64,000 nucleotides of DNA from an uncultured Bacteroidota bacterium (GTDB taxonomy: Bacteria; Bacteroidota; Bacteroidia; Flavobacteriales; Flavobacteriaceae), in contig CABZAD010000001.1 of NCBI GenBank assembly GCA_902523665.1, positions 1 through 64,000 on the forward strand, read 5' to 3'. This document shows, piece after piece, positions 53,814-63,925 of this stretch; the stretch's first letter is position 1, and every line of letters starts with the position of its first letter. The position numbers and the translations under genes were made by a program. The notes beneath the pieces are model-generated. The model did no database searches. It was not told where the DNA came from and was given only the letters and a program-made list of their open reading frames with translations.

Positions 53814-55421
53814 TTATTCTTTTACTTTTGAAAATGAAAGAAGTAATAAAAGAACTGATATCAGGATAGATAATCTAGCGATATAATCTCCATTTTTACT
53901 ATAAAAAGTTCTCTTACTAATTGTATATCCGCTTCCACTTATTACACCTTTCTCATCAAAAGGTAATATGGTTTTATATTCCCCTATTTCATTTATTATT
54001 GCAGAAACACCAGAGTTTGCACTTCTAATTACAAATCTCCTATTTTCTATTGCTCTTAGTCTTGCATAACTAAGAAGATGCCTATGCCCTGGTGTATTAA
54101 ACCACCAAGCATCGTTTGTAATAATAGTTATGAAGTTTGCACCTAAATCCACATATTTAGCAACATACTCTCCATAAATTGTCTCATAACAGACTACAGG
54201 AATTGTCTTTAAATCTTTATTAGAGTGCTCAAATATTTTCCTTTCAGAATCATGTTGAGTTCCTTTTGAAACTGTAGTTCCACCCATATCAATCATTACG
54301 GTTCCGATAATTGGTTCTAAAAATGATTTAAAAGGCATGAATTCACTTCCAACAACTAATTTAGATTTATGATTATATTCAAAACCTTTAAGTGCCGAAA
54401 AGTTTATAGAGGAATTGTAATAATCAATCCATAGATTATCTTGAACAAAATTTGCTGATTTTGAAGGTTTATCAATTGAATTTTGATATAGTTTAAAGAA
54501 CTGAATTCCTGAAATTAAATTAGTGTTTTCATACTTTCTTAAATAATTAAATATACTATCGTACAGTTTTGTATATTGAAAATAATCTACATTTTCTCCA
54601 TAGCCTTCAGAAAAATATGTTTCAGGAGCAATCACAAAATCATATTTTGTTGATTCAAGTTCTTTGTTTGTCAGATCTTTGAAAATTTTAAAATAATCAA
54701 GATTATCTGTAGAATTGTTGTAATTGTCATCCCATGGGTCTATTTTTGGTTGAGTTATAAGAACCTTAAATTCTTCTCCCAAATTAATATTAGGTTTTAC
54801 AATTCCTGAAATTAAAATTGGTGAAAGTATTAAAATTACTCTCGGAATAACTCTAATATAAAATCTTCTAGGATCTTTAAAAATAGAGTATCTTCTAATG
54901 TGATGAAACAACAAAAAATTAGAACATAATACCCAAAGACTTCCTCCAAATACACCTGTGTATTCATACCATTGAATCCAATTAATCCTTTCAGAGAAAA
55001 CATTTCCAAGATTTAACCATGGCCAAGATAAATCCCAGTTTAAATGAAATTTCTCAAATGAAATCCAAAATGTAATTAAAAAAAGTGTTCCAGCTTTTAA
55101 ATCAATTTTTCTTTTAACTCTAGAGTACAATAAAAATATTATGGAATAAAAAGAAGAGTTAGCAAAATTTGCAAATATAGCACCTGGTAGGGTTGTATGA
55201 ACAATCCACCAAGTAGTAGCAATATTCCATGTAAGGAAAGCAACATATGAATAGAAAAATAACCTAAGATTTTTTTTTCCTAAATTATCATTGCTAATAA
55301 TGTCCTCCACTAAAAGTATAGGTATCAAGCTAACGAAAATCAATGGAGTTATTCCATTAACTGGCCAGGAGCTTGCTAATAACAACCCACTAATTAATGA
55401 AAAACCAAGAAGTCTACTCAC
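53814..55421 (-). CDS. lnt: Apolipoprotein N-acyltransferase
   Basis: Completes lipoprotein maturation by N-acylating the amino-terminal cysteine. The 535 residues have six or seven transmembrane helices in the first 200 residues (SSWPVNGITPLIFVSLIP) and one at the C-terminus, with a nitrilase-type domain between. The catalytic triad is Glu in FVIAPETYFS, Lys in KSKLVVGSEFMPF and Cys in IPVVCYETIYGEYV. Many lipoproteins in this window are possible substrates. It overlaps nothing if pssA starts at 55490. Confidence 0.92.
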   Translation of the reverse strand: MSRLLGFSLISGLLLASSWPVNGITPLIFVSLIPILLVEDIISNDNLGKKNLRLFFYSYVAFLTWNIATTWWIVHTTLPGAIFANFANSSFYSIIFLLYSRVKRKIDLKAGTLFLITFWISFEKFHLNWDLSWPWLNLGNVFSERINWIQWYEYTGVFGGSLWVLCSNFLLFHHIRRYSIFKDPRRFYIRVIPRVILILSPILISGIVKPNINLGEEFKVLITQPKIDPWDDNYNNSTDNLDYFKIFKDLTNKELESTKYDFVIAPETYFSEGYGENVDYFQYTKLYDSIFNYLRKYENTNLISGIQFFKLYQNSIDKPSKSANFVQDNLWIDYYNSSINFSALKGFEYNHKSKLVVGSEFMPFKSFLEPIIGTVMIDMGGTTVSKGTQHDSERKIFEHSNKDLKTIPVVCYETIYGEYVAKYVDLGANFITIITNDAWWFNTPGHRHLLSYARLRAIENRRFVIRSANSGVSAIINEIGEYKTILPFDEKGVISGSGYTISKRTFYSKNGDYIARLSILISVLLLLLSFSKVKE

Positions 55422-55489
55422 TTTTGAAGTTTAATAGGTTTAACAATCTAATATTACAATTTTTTTATAAATTGAGCGCCATTACTATC

Positions 55490-56248
55490 ATGATTAAATC
55501 TGTTGTACCTAATTTTATAACATTACTTAACCTAGTATGCGGCTGTTTCTCTGTTGCATTTGCATTTCAATTTCAATTTGATGCAGTTTTAATTTTAGTA
55601 TTGTTTGGCGTATTTCTAGACTATCTAGATGGTCTTACAGCAAGAATCCTAAATGCTGAATCAAATTTTGGGAAACAATTAGACTCATTATCTGATATTA
55701 TTACTAGTGGGGTTGTTCCAGGGATTGTTGTCTATCAAATGTTTAAGTTATCTGGCAATAGAGTCATTGATTTTGATTTAAATGCTTATTTATTACCTAT
55801 ACTTGATTTAGACCTAGTATTTTCTATTTCTCCTATTGCATTTATTGCTTTTATAATAACAGTTGGCTCAGCTGTTAGACTTGCTAAATTTAATACTATA
55901 GATTACACCGATGAATTTGAGGGGCTTCCAACACCGGCAAATGCACTTTTTTTTGTTTCATTACCAATCCTTATGGATCATGTATACTTAGCAGATTCCA
56001 AACAATACCTTTTAAACAACACTACTTTAATTATTTTAACTATATCTAGTGTTATTCTTATGAATGTACCATTTAGGCTTTTCTCATTAAGACTATCACT
56101 CAGAAAATATGACTATAATATTTTTAAAATTATGACTATTGCTTTATCAATACCAATAATTTTATTTTTTGGTCTTGGGGGGTTTTCTTTGATTATTATC
56201 CTTTATCTTTTTTTAAATGTAATTAGAAATTTATGGTCCTTAATTTAA
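55490..56248 (+). CDS. pssA: CDP-diacylglycerol-serine O-phosphatidyltransferase
   Basis: Makes phosphatidylserine, the precursor of phosphatidylethanolamine. The protein has 252 residues from the ATG at 55490 (MIKSVVPNFITLLNLVCG); longer forms would run into lnt. The CDP-alcohol phosphotransferase motif DYLDGLTARILNAESNFGKQLDSLSD has all the expected aspartates (DGxxAR...GxxxDxxxD). About six to seven membrane helices are present. It is divergent from lnt and its stop interlocks with that of lptB. Confidence 0.93.
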   Translation: MIKSVVPNFITLLNLVCGCFSVAFAFQFQFDAVLILVLFGVFLDYLDGLTARILNAESNFGKQLDSLSDIITSGVVPGIVVYQMFKLSGNRVIDFDLNAYLLPILDLDLVFSISPIAFIAFIITVGSAVRLAKFNTIDYTDEFEGLPTPANALFFVSLPILMDHVYLADSKQYLLNNTTLIILTISSVILMNVPFRLFSLRLSLRKYDYNIFKIMTIALSIPIILFFGLGGFSLIIILYLFLNVIRNLWSLI

Positions 56249-56988
56249 TTAGAAATCAATTTTTTTCTTTTAAATTCGAAATTTTTGCCTAAGTAAACTT
56301 TTCTAACCATTTCATCTTTGGCTAAATCTTCAGGGATTCCCTCTTTTAGAATTTTTCCTTCAAACATGAGATACGTTCTATCAGTTATTGCTAGAGTCTC
56401 CTGAACATTATGATCTGTAATAAGTATTCCTATATTTTTATTTTTCAAAACTGAAATTATTGATTGAATATCTTCAACTGCAATAGGATCAACCCCAGCA
56501 AATGGTTCATCCAATAACAGAAATTTTGGATCATTAGCTAGTGCTCTTGCAATTTCAGTTCTTCTTCTTTCACCTCCAGATAAAAGATCACCTCTATTTT
56601 TCCTTATATTAATTAAACCAAATTCCTCCATCAATTGCTCCGACTTCATTTTTTGTTCTTTCTTTGATAAATCTGAGAATTCTAAAACACCTAGTATATT
56701 ATCTTCAATAGAGAGTTTTCTAAAAACAGATTCTTCCTGAGCTAAATATCCAATTCCTCTTTGAGATCTCTGATACATCGGATAATTTGAGATAATTTCA
56801 TTATCTAAAAATATATTTCCATCTTCAGGCTTAATAATTCCTACAATCATGTAAAAAGATGTTGTTTTACCGGCACCATTAGGACCTAGTAAACCTACAA
56901 TTTCTCCCTGATTTACTTCAATTGAAATATTATCAACCACTCTTCTTCCTTTGTAAGATTTTGAAATTTCTTTTGCCTTTAATATCAT
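56245..56988 (-). CDS. lptB: LPS export ABC transporter ATP-binding protein LptB
   Basis: ATPase that powers lipopolysaccharide extraction from the inner membrane. The 247 residues have Walker A GPNGAGKTT (35-43), Q-loop QEESVF, signature LLSGGERRRTEIARAL, Walker B FLLLDEPFAGVDP and H-loop ITDHNVQE. FAGVDPIAVEDIQ is a family mark. Its partners lptF and lptG are not in the window. It follows tatC by 10 bp in the same direction. Confidence 0.95.
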   Translation of the reverse strand: MILKAKEISKSYKGRRVVDNISIEVNQGEIVGLLGPNGAGKTTSFYMIVGIIKPEDGNIFLDNEIISNYPMYQRSQRGIGYLAQEESVFRKLSIEDNILGVLEFSDLSKKEQKMKSEQLMEEFGLINIRKNRGDLLSGGERRRTEIARALANDPKFLLLDEPFAGVDPIAVEDIQSIISVLKNKNIGILITDHNVQETLAITDRTYLMFEGKILKEGIPEDLAKDEMVRKVYLGKNFEFKRKKLISN

Positions 56989-56998
56989 GGTAATAATA

Positions 56999-57799
56999 TT
57001 AAGTATTTAATTTTTTATATCCAATTTTTGATATTATAATGCTTATTTCATATAAAACTAAAATAGGAATACTTACAATAATTTGACTAGCAATGTCTGG
57101 AGGAGTAATTATTGCAGAAAGACTCAAAACAATTACTAAGGCAAATTTTCTATTTCTCCTTAGAAAATCTGGTGTAACAAGTCCAACCTTTGTAAGATAA
57201 TGAATAATTATAGGAAGCTCAAAAATTAAACCTGAGGCAAGTACTGAGGCTCTAAGAAGACCTATGTAGCTATTTAAATCAAAATCATTAAATACCTCGG
57301 AACTTATGGTATAATTCCCTAAAAAATTTATTGAAAGAGGAGTAACAATGTAGTATCCAAATAAAACACCAATAAAGAATAATGTTGATGAAATAAAAAT
57401 AAAACCTCTTGCCCCTTCCTTTTCTTTCTTATAAAGTCCAGGGCTAATAAACTTCCAAAACTCATATACTACATATGGAAATGCAAGAATAAATCCCGCA
57501 AGTATGGACGTCCAAAGATGAGCAGAAAATTGTCCAGAAACTGTCCTGCTCTGAACCCTAAATGGTAGTTCCTCAAAGCAGAAGGCATCGCCTCCAATTG
57601 ATTGTGAAATTGAGCAGAAGACCTGATAACTTATAAAGTCCCCTTTTTTCGGTCCAAAAATTATTTGATCAAAAATAATATCCTTAGCTAAAAATGCTAT
57701 TACTGCAACTAATAAAACAGATATAGTTGATCTTATAATGTGCCATCTTAATTCCTCAAGATGATCTAAAAATGACATATCTCTGGAAGGGCTACTCAT
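56999..57799 (-). CDS. tatC: Twin-arginine translocase subunit TatC
   Basis: Signal-binding core of the Tat export machine. The 266 residues have six transmembrane helices. The N-terminal FLDHLEELRWHIIRS fits the conserved 'HLxELRxRL' binding region, and ISPGLYKKEKEGA the first periplasmic cap. Loop LTKVGLVTPDFLRRNRKFA and ITPPDIASQ are also typical. It serves Tat proteins such as the two RR-bearing oxidoreductases at 11291 and 19632. It overlaps the kdsD end by 8 nt. Confidence 0.95.
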   Translation of the reverse strand: MSSPSRDMSFLDHLEELRWHIIRSTISVLLVAVIAFLAKDIIFDQIIFGPKKGDFISYQVFCSISQSIGGDAFCFEELPFRVQSRTVSGQFSAHLWTSILAGFILAFPYVVYEFWKFISPGLYKKEKEGARGFIFISSTLFFIGVLFGYYIVTPLSINFLGNYTISSEVFNDFDLNSYIGLLRASVLASGLIFELPIIIHYLTKVGLVTPDFLRRNRKFALVIVLSLSAIITPPDIASQIIVSIPILVLYEISIIISKIGYKKLNT

Positions 57800-58766
57800 A
57801 ACTAATACCTTGTTTTAAAATATCTAGTATATGTACAACGCCTATATATACTTGTTCATCATTAGTTACTAGTACTTGACTTATATTGTTTTTCTTCATT
57901 ACACCCAAGGCTTCGAATGCTAAGGTATTTTTACTTAAAACTTTTGGATTTTTGTTCATCAAATCAGAGGACAATACTTCATCTATTTTATGTTTCTTTT
58001 CAATAATTCTCCTAATATCACCATCGGTTATTATTCCAATTATTTTGTCAGAGTCAATTACAGCGGTTGCACCATACATATTTGATGAAATTTCATCAAT
58101 AATCTCAAAAAAAGTAGATGAGAGCTCAACCGCAGGAATTCTATTAGGATCTATTAAATTATTAAGTTTTAAACTTAGCTTCTTTCCTAAGTTTCCAGAT
58201 GGATGATAGTTACTAAAGTCACTTGGGCTAAAACCTTTAATCTTTTGCAAAGTCATAGCTATAGCATCCCCAATCGCTAGGTGGCATGAAGAACTAGTAG
58301 TAGGAGCAAGATTATTATGACATGCTTCTCTATCAATTTCTGTATGAATAAACATATCAGACAATTTATACAGCAATGAATCTTTTATACATGAAATTCC
58401 GATTAACTGAATCCCTGCATTTTTTAGATAAATCGATAGAGATTCTATTTCAACTGATTGTCCACTTTTTGATATACAAATTACAATATCATTTTTTCCA
58501 ATAACCCCAATATCTCCATGTAGTGCTTCTCCTAAATGTAAAAAAATTGATTTTGACCCTGTTGAATTAAGAGTAGCGGAAATCTTCATTCCAATAATTG
58601 CACTTTTACCAATGCCAGTAATAACTATTTTGCCATTACAAACTTTTAATGTGTTTATAATTTTACAAAAGTTTGAATCTATAACTTTAGAAAGATTCGA
58701 AATAGATTTAGACTCCAAAACAATTGTATCTAGAGCAATTTTTTTTATTATCTGTTGATTAGCCAA
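57792..58766 (-). CDS. kdsD: D-arabinose 5-phosphate isomerase (KpsF/GutQ family)
   Basis: Interconverts ribulose 5-phosphate and arabinose 5-phosphate for Kdo and LPS synthesis. The 324 residues have a SIS domain (about 20-190) with VITGIGKSAIIGMKISATLNSTGS and the HGDIGVIG active-site block, a linker with SNYHPSGNLGKKL, then two CBS domains. The link to LPS agrees with the neighbouring lptB gene. The order in the operon is kdsD, tatC, lptB. Confidence 0.93.
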   Translation of the reverse strand: MANQQIIKKIALDTIVLESKSISNLSKVIDSNFCKIINTLKVCNGKIVITGIGKSAIIGMKISATLNSTGSKSIFLHLGEALHGDIGVIGKNDIVICISKSGQSVEIESLSIYLKNAGIQLIGISCIKDSLLYKLSDMFIHTEIDREACHNNLAPTTSSSCHLAIGDAIAMTLQKIKGFSPSDFSNYHPSGNLGKKLSLKLNNLIDPNRIPAVELSSTFFEIIDEISSNMYGATAVIDSDKIIGIITDGDIRRIIEKKHKIDEVLSSDLMNKNPKVLSKNTLAFEALGVMKKNNISQVLVTNDEQVYIGVVHILDILKQGISYE

Positions 58767-58828
58767 AATGGGAAATTTATTTTAAATTGTATATATAGCA
58801 AATTTAAGCAATTTGAAAAAAATAAAGT

Positions 58829-60955
58829 TTGAATAGTCTAAAGAACCAATTAAAAGAAAAATTTGGTTTTACAACCTTTAAAAATTTACAAGAACCAATA
58901 ATTAATAATCTTCTTAATGGAAATGACTCTTTTGTTATAATGCCAACAGGAGGAGGTAAATCTCTATGCTATCAATTGCCCGCTATGATACTAGATGGAA
59001 CAGCTCTAGTAGTCTCCCCTTTGATTGCTTTAATGAAGAATCAAGTTGATTTGATTCGTGCTAATAATACAAAAGATTCAATTGCACATGTTTTAAATTC
59101 AACATTAAATAAATATGAAATTGAAAAAGTCAAAAATGACGTACTGACAAAAGAAACAAAGTTACTATTTGTTGCCCCAGAAACACTATCGAAGATAGAT
59201 ACCATTGAATTTCTAAAAAAGACAAATATATCATTTCTAGCTATTGATGAGGCTCACTGTATATCTGAATGGGGACATGATTTTAGACCAGAATATAGAA
59301 AGATAAGAGATATAATTGATCAAATTAATTCTAATATAAAGATTATTGCTCTGACAGCAACAGCAACACCTAAAGTTCAAGATGATATAACAAAGAATCT
59401 AAAAATTGATAATTCAAAAATATTTAAGTCATCATTTAATCGACACAATTTATATTATGAAGTAAGAGCAAAAAATAATAATACGGATATTGACCTTCTA
59501 AAATTTATAAAGTCAAATCAAAATGAGTCCGGAATAATCTACTGTTTATCTAGAAAAAATGTTGAGGAACTATCCCAACTGCTAAATATGAACGGTGTCA
59601 AAAGTTTGCCATATCATGCAGGGCTTGAGAAGAAAATTAGAGAAGAGAATCAAGATAAGTTTTTAAAAGATGAATGTGATGTTGTAGTAGCTACTATAGC
59701 TTTTGGAATGGGTATTGATAAACCAGATGTCAGATATGTGGTTCATTACAATGTGCCAAAAAGTATTGAAGGTTATTACCAAGAGACAGGAAGAGCAGGA
59801 AGAGATGGTGGAAAAGGTCATTGCCTTATGTATTATTCTTACAAGGATGTTGAAAAATTAGAAAAACTTTTATCTAAGAAGAAATCATCAGAGAGAAACA
59901 TTGGTGTTATGCTGCTTAAAGAAGTCTCTGCCTACGCAGAATCATCTATTTCAAGAAGAAAATATTTACTTAGTTACTTTGGGGAAAAATATGATCCAAA
60001 CATCAATGATGATAATAAAATGGATGATAATTCAAATAGCGAAAAAGAGAAAATAAATGTAAAAGATCAATTATTGTTTTTACTCAAAAATCATTTCTCT
60101 AACAATAAAAAAGTTCAAATTAGAGAGATCATAAAAAATTTACCTTTTGATGAAAAAAATGGAATTGATGAAAAGTTTTGGAGAACAATTATTACTTATT
60201 CAATTGTTGAAGGTATTCTCGAGAAAGATATCTCTGACATTACCTATGTTAAAATCTCTAATTCTGGAGAAGAATTTATTTCAAATCCAAAAGAATTTTA
60301 TGTATCAAAGGATAATGATTTTAGTAAGACTAAAAAAATTGAAAACCAGTCGGTTAAAGCATCAGTAATTGACAATGATTTATTAAATAAATTAAAAATT
60401 CTTAGAAAAGAAATTGCTAAAAGCCAATCACTACCTCCATATGCAATATTTCAAGAGTTTTCGCTCGAAGATATGACATTTAAATATCCTGAGACAATTG
60501 ACGAATTTAAAAATATTAATGGTGTGGGAGAGGGTAAGGTCAATAAATTTGGCTCTCAATTTACAGAACTTATTAAAAAACACATCCAGGAAAATGATAT
60601 TACAAAATCAGATGAGATTGTTTTAAGAACCTCAGGATTAAAATCATCAAACAAACTTTCATTGATTCAAAATGTAGATAAAAAAATACCACTTGATGAA
60701 ATAAGTGTATCTCGTGGTATTGAATTCAATGTTTTATTATCAGAACTTGAAAGTATTGTTTTCTCTGGAACAAAACTAAATATTGATTATTATGTAGATG
60801 ATATTCTTGATGAAGATCAACAAGAGGAACTTCATGAATATTTTCTTGAGAGTGAAAGTGAGGATATATCAGATGCACTCAAAGAGTTTGACGGAGAATA
60901 TGATGAAGAGGAACTTAGAATTTTCAGAGTAAAATTTCTAAGCGATGTCTCATAG
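58829..60955 (+). CDS. recQ: ATP-dependent DNA helicase RecQ
   Basis: A 3'-5' helicase of 708 residues starting at TTG. Walker A TGGGKSLCYQLPA (about 40-52), box II AIDEAHCISEWGHDFRPEY, and motif VI QETGRAGRDGGKG are intact. The RQC zinc-binding domain reads SSISRRKYLLSYFGEKYDPNINDDN, without the four cysteines seen in E. coli RecQ. The winged helix follows, and an HRDC domain is at about 525-595 (YPETIDEFKNINGVGEGKVNKFG). The last 80 residues are acidic. Confidence 0.94.
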   Translation: MNSLKNQLKEKFGFTTFKNLQEPIINNLLNGNDSFVIMPTGGGKSLCYQLPAMILDGTALVVSPLIALMKNQVDLIRANNTKDSIAHVLNSTLNKYEIEKVKNDVLTKETKLLFVAPETLSKIDTIEFLKKTNISFLAIDEAHCISEWGHDFRPEYRKIRDIIDQINSNIKIIALTATATPKVQDDITKNLKIDNSKIFKSSFNRHNLYYEVRAKNNNTDIDLLKFIKSNQNESGIIYCLSRKNVEELSQLLNMNGVKSLPYHAGLEKKIREENQDKFLKDECDVVVATIAFGMGIDKPDVRYVVHYNVPKSIEGYYQETGRAGRDGGKGHCLMYYSYKDVEKLEKLLSKKKSSERNIGVMLLKEVSAYAESSISRRKYLLSYFGEKYDPNINDDNKMDDNSNSEKEKINVKDQLLFLLKNHFSNNKKVQIREIIKNLPFDEKNGIDEKFWRTIITYSIVEGILEKDISDITYVKISNSGEEFISNPKEFYVSKDNDFSKTKKIENQSVKASVIDNDLLNKLKILRKEIAKSQSLPPYAIFQEFSLEDMTFKYPETIDEFKNINGVGEGKVNKFGSQFTELIKKHIQENDITKSDEIVLRTSGLKSSNKLSLIQNVDKKIPLDEISVSRGIEFNVLLSELESIVFSGTKLNIDYYVDDILDEDQQEELHEYFLESESEDISDALKEFDGEYDEEELRIFRVKFLSDVS

Positions 60956-60956
60956 A

Positions 60957-63470
60957 CTACATTATATTTGAGTGAAAAAGCATATTAAGTAGAATCCTGT
61001 TAGTCCCAAACCAGAACGCTCTAAAGTTTGTATTGTCTGTCATTAACAAGATTTTGCCTTTCCCTTTTCTAACTAATTTAAATGGCGAAGATTTCTTAAT
61101 TAAGGAAAGATTTTCCTCAGAAACATATCCACTCATTAACGAATTATTACTATATAATATAGGATTATTAAAGCTTTGTTCATCTTTAGCCATGTATACA
61201 TTAGAATTTCTAAATAGAGGTAGACTGCTTGACTCAATTCCATAGTTAATTGGGTGGCTTTTATCAATGATAGATTTAAATATTGCTCCTCCTGTCTCTT
61301 GTGCACCATAGAATGCCTCTCTCTCATCAAAAGCTACATTTTCGGCTACTAAATCATAAGATAATAATTTAATTTCATTAATGTTATTAGATACCCAACG
61401 AATAGAATTCCTATAAGCAATTAAGTTTCCACCGCTATTTACATATTCTTCTATTTGGTTTGAATTAATCATATTACCATTATAATCTGGTAAAATAACA
61501 TGAGAATATTTATCTAGGTCAATATATCCTAAATTACCAACATCAAGTTTTGTAATAGGAATATTGTATCTAGTATCTAGTAGGTGCCAAATTTCTCCTG
61601 CATCGTAGCTTCTAACTCCATCGCCAACAATCAGAGCAATTTTTGGTTGTTTAACAATAATAAAATAATCTGATCCTAAATCGATACCATCTGTTATCCC
61701 AGTAGGTTGTGATTCAAAACGAATACTATAATTTTTTGAAATTTCATTTAACAAATCATATATTTTATCAGAGTTTAGTTTTTGATTTTGAACTTGTATC
61801 ATGTAGGTTCCATAATCATATTTTTTGCCATTTATTGAGAATTCTCTTGTTGCAGTCTTGACTCTTAGACCATGATCTAAAATTTTATAAATAGCGGCTT
61901 GAGTATAATACTCGTGAGGTTCAAAAATATATGCATATTCAGATTTTGAATCAACAAAGCCATTAGGTTTAGTTAAATCATCAACTTGATCATCTATTAA
62001 TTTTGAAATTTTAGTTTCACTTAAACCATCTGTATAATCATATTTAACATTGAAGGCTAGAGGAAATGTCCATGCTGAAACATCATAAAAAAGGCTATCT
62101 TTAAATTTAGTCTGGGTATCAAACATACCTTTGATAAGTGTCCTTTTTGGTTGATTCATAGGGATTATATAACTATTATCTTTTGAGTATTTATTCCCAT
62201 TAATTACTATATCCTCTGATATATTATTAAACTCAATTTTGTGACTGTTAAGAACATCTGCAAGATGATAGACTGTTGACTTATCCTTAGATTTTCCAAA
62301 TATAATATTTTCACTTTTTCTTGGATTTAGATCAACTTGATCATCAAAAAAATCCTTCATATAATTTAGCAGTTTAACTCTCATGCTTTTTGCAGCATTA
62401 AGGGTTGAAAATGCTGCAGTAAGTTGATTTCGTATTGTGAATGGAAATGTAAGAATTCCATTTACGCTTTCTTGAATATGACCTCTTGAACTTCCTTGTT
62501 CAAATAAAATTCCAATACCTCCATTTATATCTGGATAAGATGATCCTTTACCAAAATAAAAATCGTCATAATCTTCCTCTGAATAATAAAGGGATCCTAT
62601 TTTGTTAAGTGCATCTTCATGATAAGTAGCAATTTCTTTAGTTAGTTCTTGATTAAGGTCTGAAATTAATGGATTCTTTCTTTCTGGAACTCCTGGTTGA
62701 AAGAAAAAAGATGAGTTAGTGCCCATTTCATGATGATCAGTCATAATATTAGGTAACCATTCAGTGTAAGTTTGAATTTTAAAATTACTTTCTATTAATT
62801 GATTAGGTAAATAGTCTCTATTTAAATCAAACCAATAATGATTAGTCCTTGCTCTAGGCCAATACTGATTGTATTCTCTGTCATTGCTGTCAGGATTTAA
62901 ACTTTGATTCTTGTTGCTGTTTGCCCATTGAGAGAAACGTTGAAGTCCATCGGGATTAAGGCTTGGATCTAATAAAATTACAACATCGTTCAGTAGTTCC
63001 TTTGTTTCATCTGAACTACTTGCTAAAAGATGGTAAATAAGAGGAAGGCTTGCATTAGTTCCGCTTGGTTCATCTCCATGTACAGAAAATCCTTGATAAA
63101 CAACTATAGGCATATTAGTTACGTCTACAGATCTATTTTTTGAGTTTGATAATTCCAAATGATTTTTTCGAATTTCCTCGAGACGTGAGTGATTTTGTTC
63201 ACTGGTTATAATTAGTAACCATGAAGTCCTATTTTCATATGTTTTTCCTCTATTGACTAATTTTACTCTTTTAGAATTCTTTGATACCTCTTGAATGTAA
63301 TGACTCAATTTATCATGACTTACATGAAGCTCTCCAACTTGATGTCCGATTACACTTTCTGGTGTTGGTATTGATTGATTATAATTACTTGTATCACCTA
63401 AATAATAATCAAGATTAACTTGTGAATTTAGGCAAAATAATGGGGCTAGTAGAAATAGAATTTTTTTCAT
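60957..63470 (-). CDS. Secreted M14 family metallocarboxypeptidase
   Basis: An 837-residue exported zinc carboxypeptidase-like protein with a signal peptide (1-16). Zinc ligands are in GFSVHGDEPSGTNASLPLIYHL (HxxE) and a later His in IMTDHHEMGTNSSFFFQPG; the catalytic glutamate lies in the LFEQGSSRG region. The catalytic domain covers about 40-370 and a long beta-rich C-terminal part follows with DYNGNMINSNQIEEYVNSGGNLIAY, similar to a glutamine amidotransferase-like fold. It is one of two secreted peptidases here. Confidence 0.88.
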   Translation of the reverse strand: MKKILFLLAPLFCLNSQVNLDYYLGDTSNYNQSIPTPESVIGHQVGELHVSHDKLSHYIQEVSKNSKRVKLVNRGKTYENRTSWLLIITSEQNHSRLEEIRKNHLELSNSKNRSVDVTNMPIVVYQGFSVHGDEPSGTNASLPLIYHLLASSSDETKELLNDVVILLDPSLNPDGLQRFSQWANSNKNQSLNPDSNDREYNQYWPRARTNHYWFDLNRDYLPNQLIESNFKIQTYTEWLPNIMTDHHEMGTNSSFFFQPGVPERKNPLISDLNQELTKEIATYHEDALNKIGSLYYSEEDYDDFYFGKGSSYPDINGGIGILFEQGSSRGHIQESVNGILTFPFTIRNQLTAAFSTLNAAKSMRVKLLNYMKDFFDDQVDLNPRKSENIIFGKSKDKSTVYHLADVLNSHKIEFNNISEDIVINGNKYSKDNSYIIPMNQPKRTLIKGMFDTQTKFKDSLFYDVSAWTFPLAFNVKYDYTDGLSETKISKLIDDQVDDLTKPNGFVDSKSEYAYIFEPHEYYTQAAIYKILDHGLRVKTATREFSINGKKYDYGTYMIQVQNQKLNSDKIYDLLNEISKNYSIRFESQPTGITDGIDLGSDYFIIVKQPKIALIVGDGVRSYDAGEIWHLLDTRYNIPITKLDVGNLGYIDLDKYSHVILPDYNGNMINSNQIEEYVNSGGNLIAYRNSIRWVSNNINEIKLLSYDLVAENVAFDEREAFYGAQETGGAIFKSIIDKSHPINYGIESSSLPLFRNSNVYMAKDEQSFNNPILYSNNSLMSGYVSEENLSLIKKSSPFKLVRKGKGKILLMTDNTNFRAFWFGTNRILLNMLFHSNIM

Positions 63471-63492
63471 GTTGGTTTTTTAAAATTTGTAT

Positions 63493-63894
63493 TTATTCAT
63501 CGTCGCTTTCAAAATCAACATCTGCAAAGTCTTTCTCCTCTTCTTTTTCGTTATTCTCTTCAGTTGATTCAGATTCAACCTTCATTTCTTTTTTCTTATC
63601 AAAATCTTTATCATGCTTTTCACTTATAACCTCTTCACCCTTATTCTTAATAATAAAGTCACAAGTCTCTTTAAGCGAAGAATTAAATTCAGCAAAGTCC
63701 TCTTTATAAAGATAAATTTTATGTTTTTTGTAGTAGAAAGTTCCATCTTCATTAGTGAATTTTTTACTTTCAGTAATTGTTAAATAATAATCACCAGCTT
63801 TAGTTTCTCTTACATCAAAAAAATAAGTTCTTCTTCCAGCTCTTAATGCATTTGAAAATATTTCCTCAGCATTGTAATCGTTTTGATTTTGCAT
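63493..63894 (-). CDS. DUF3276 (PUR-domain) protein
   Basis: A 133-residue protein with a PUR-alpha-like domain at about 10-85 (ALRAGRRTYFFDVRETKAGDYYLTITESK) and a highly acidic, disordered end (about 90-133, EENNEKEEEKDFADVDFESDDE). PUR domains bind single-stranded DNA or RNA. The family is conserved in Bacteroidota; its cellular role is not settled. It lies 22 bp upstream of the M14 peptidase. Confidence 0.88.
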   Translation of the reverse strand: MQNQNDYNAEEIFSNALRAGRRTYFFDVRETKAGDYYLTITESKKFTNEDGTFYYKKHKIYLYKEDFAEFNSSLKETCDFIIKNKGEEVISEKHDKDFDKKKEMKVESESTEENNEKEEEKDFADVDFESDDE

Positions 63895-63925
63895 AATTTT
63901 TTATTTTAACCAAATATAATCAAAT

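Noticed and set aside
55397..55489. Longer N-terminus for PssA
   Set aside because: It would overlap the divergent lnt start and precedes the conserved beginning of the family at 55490.
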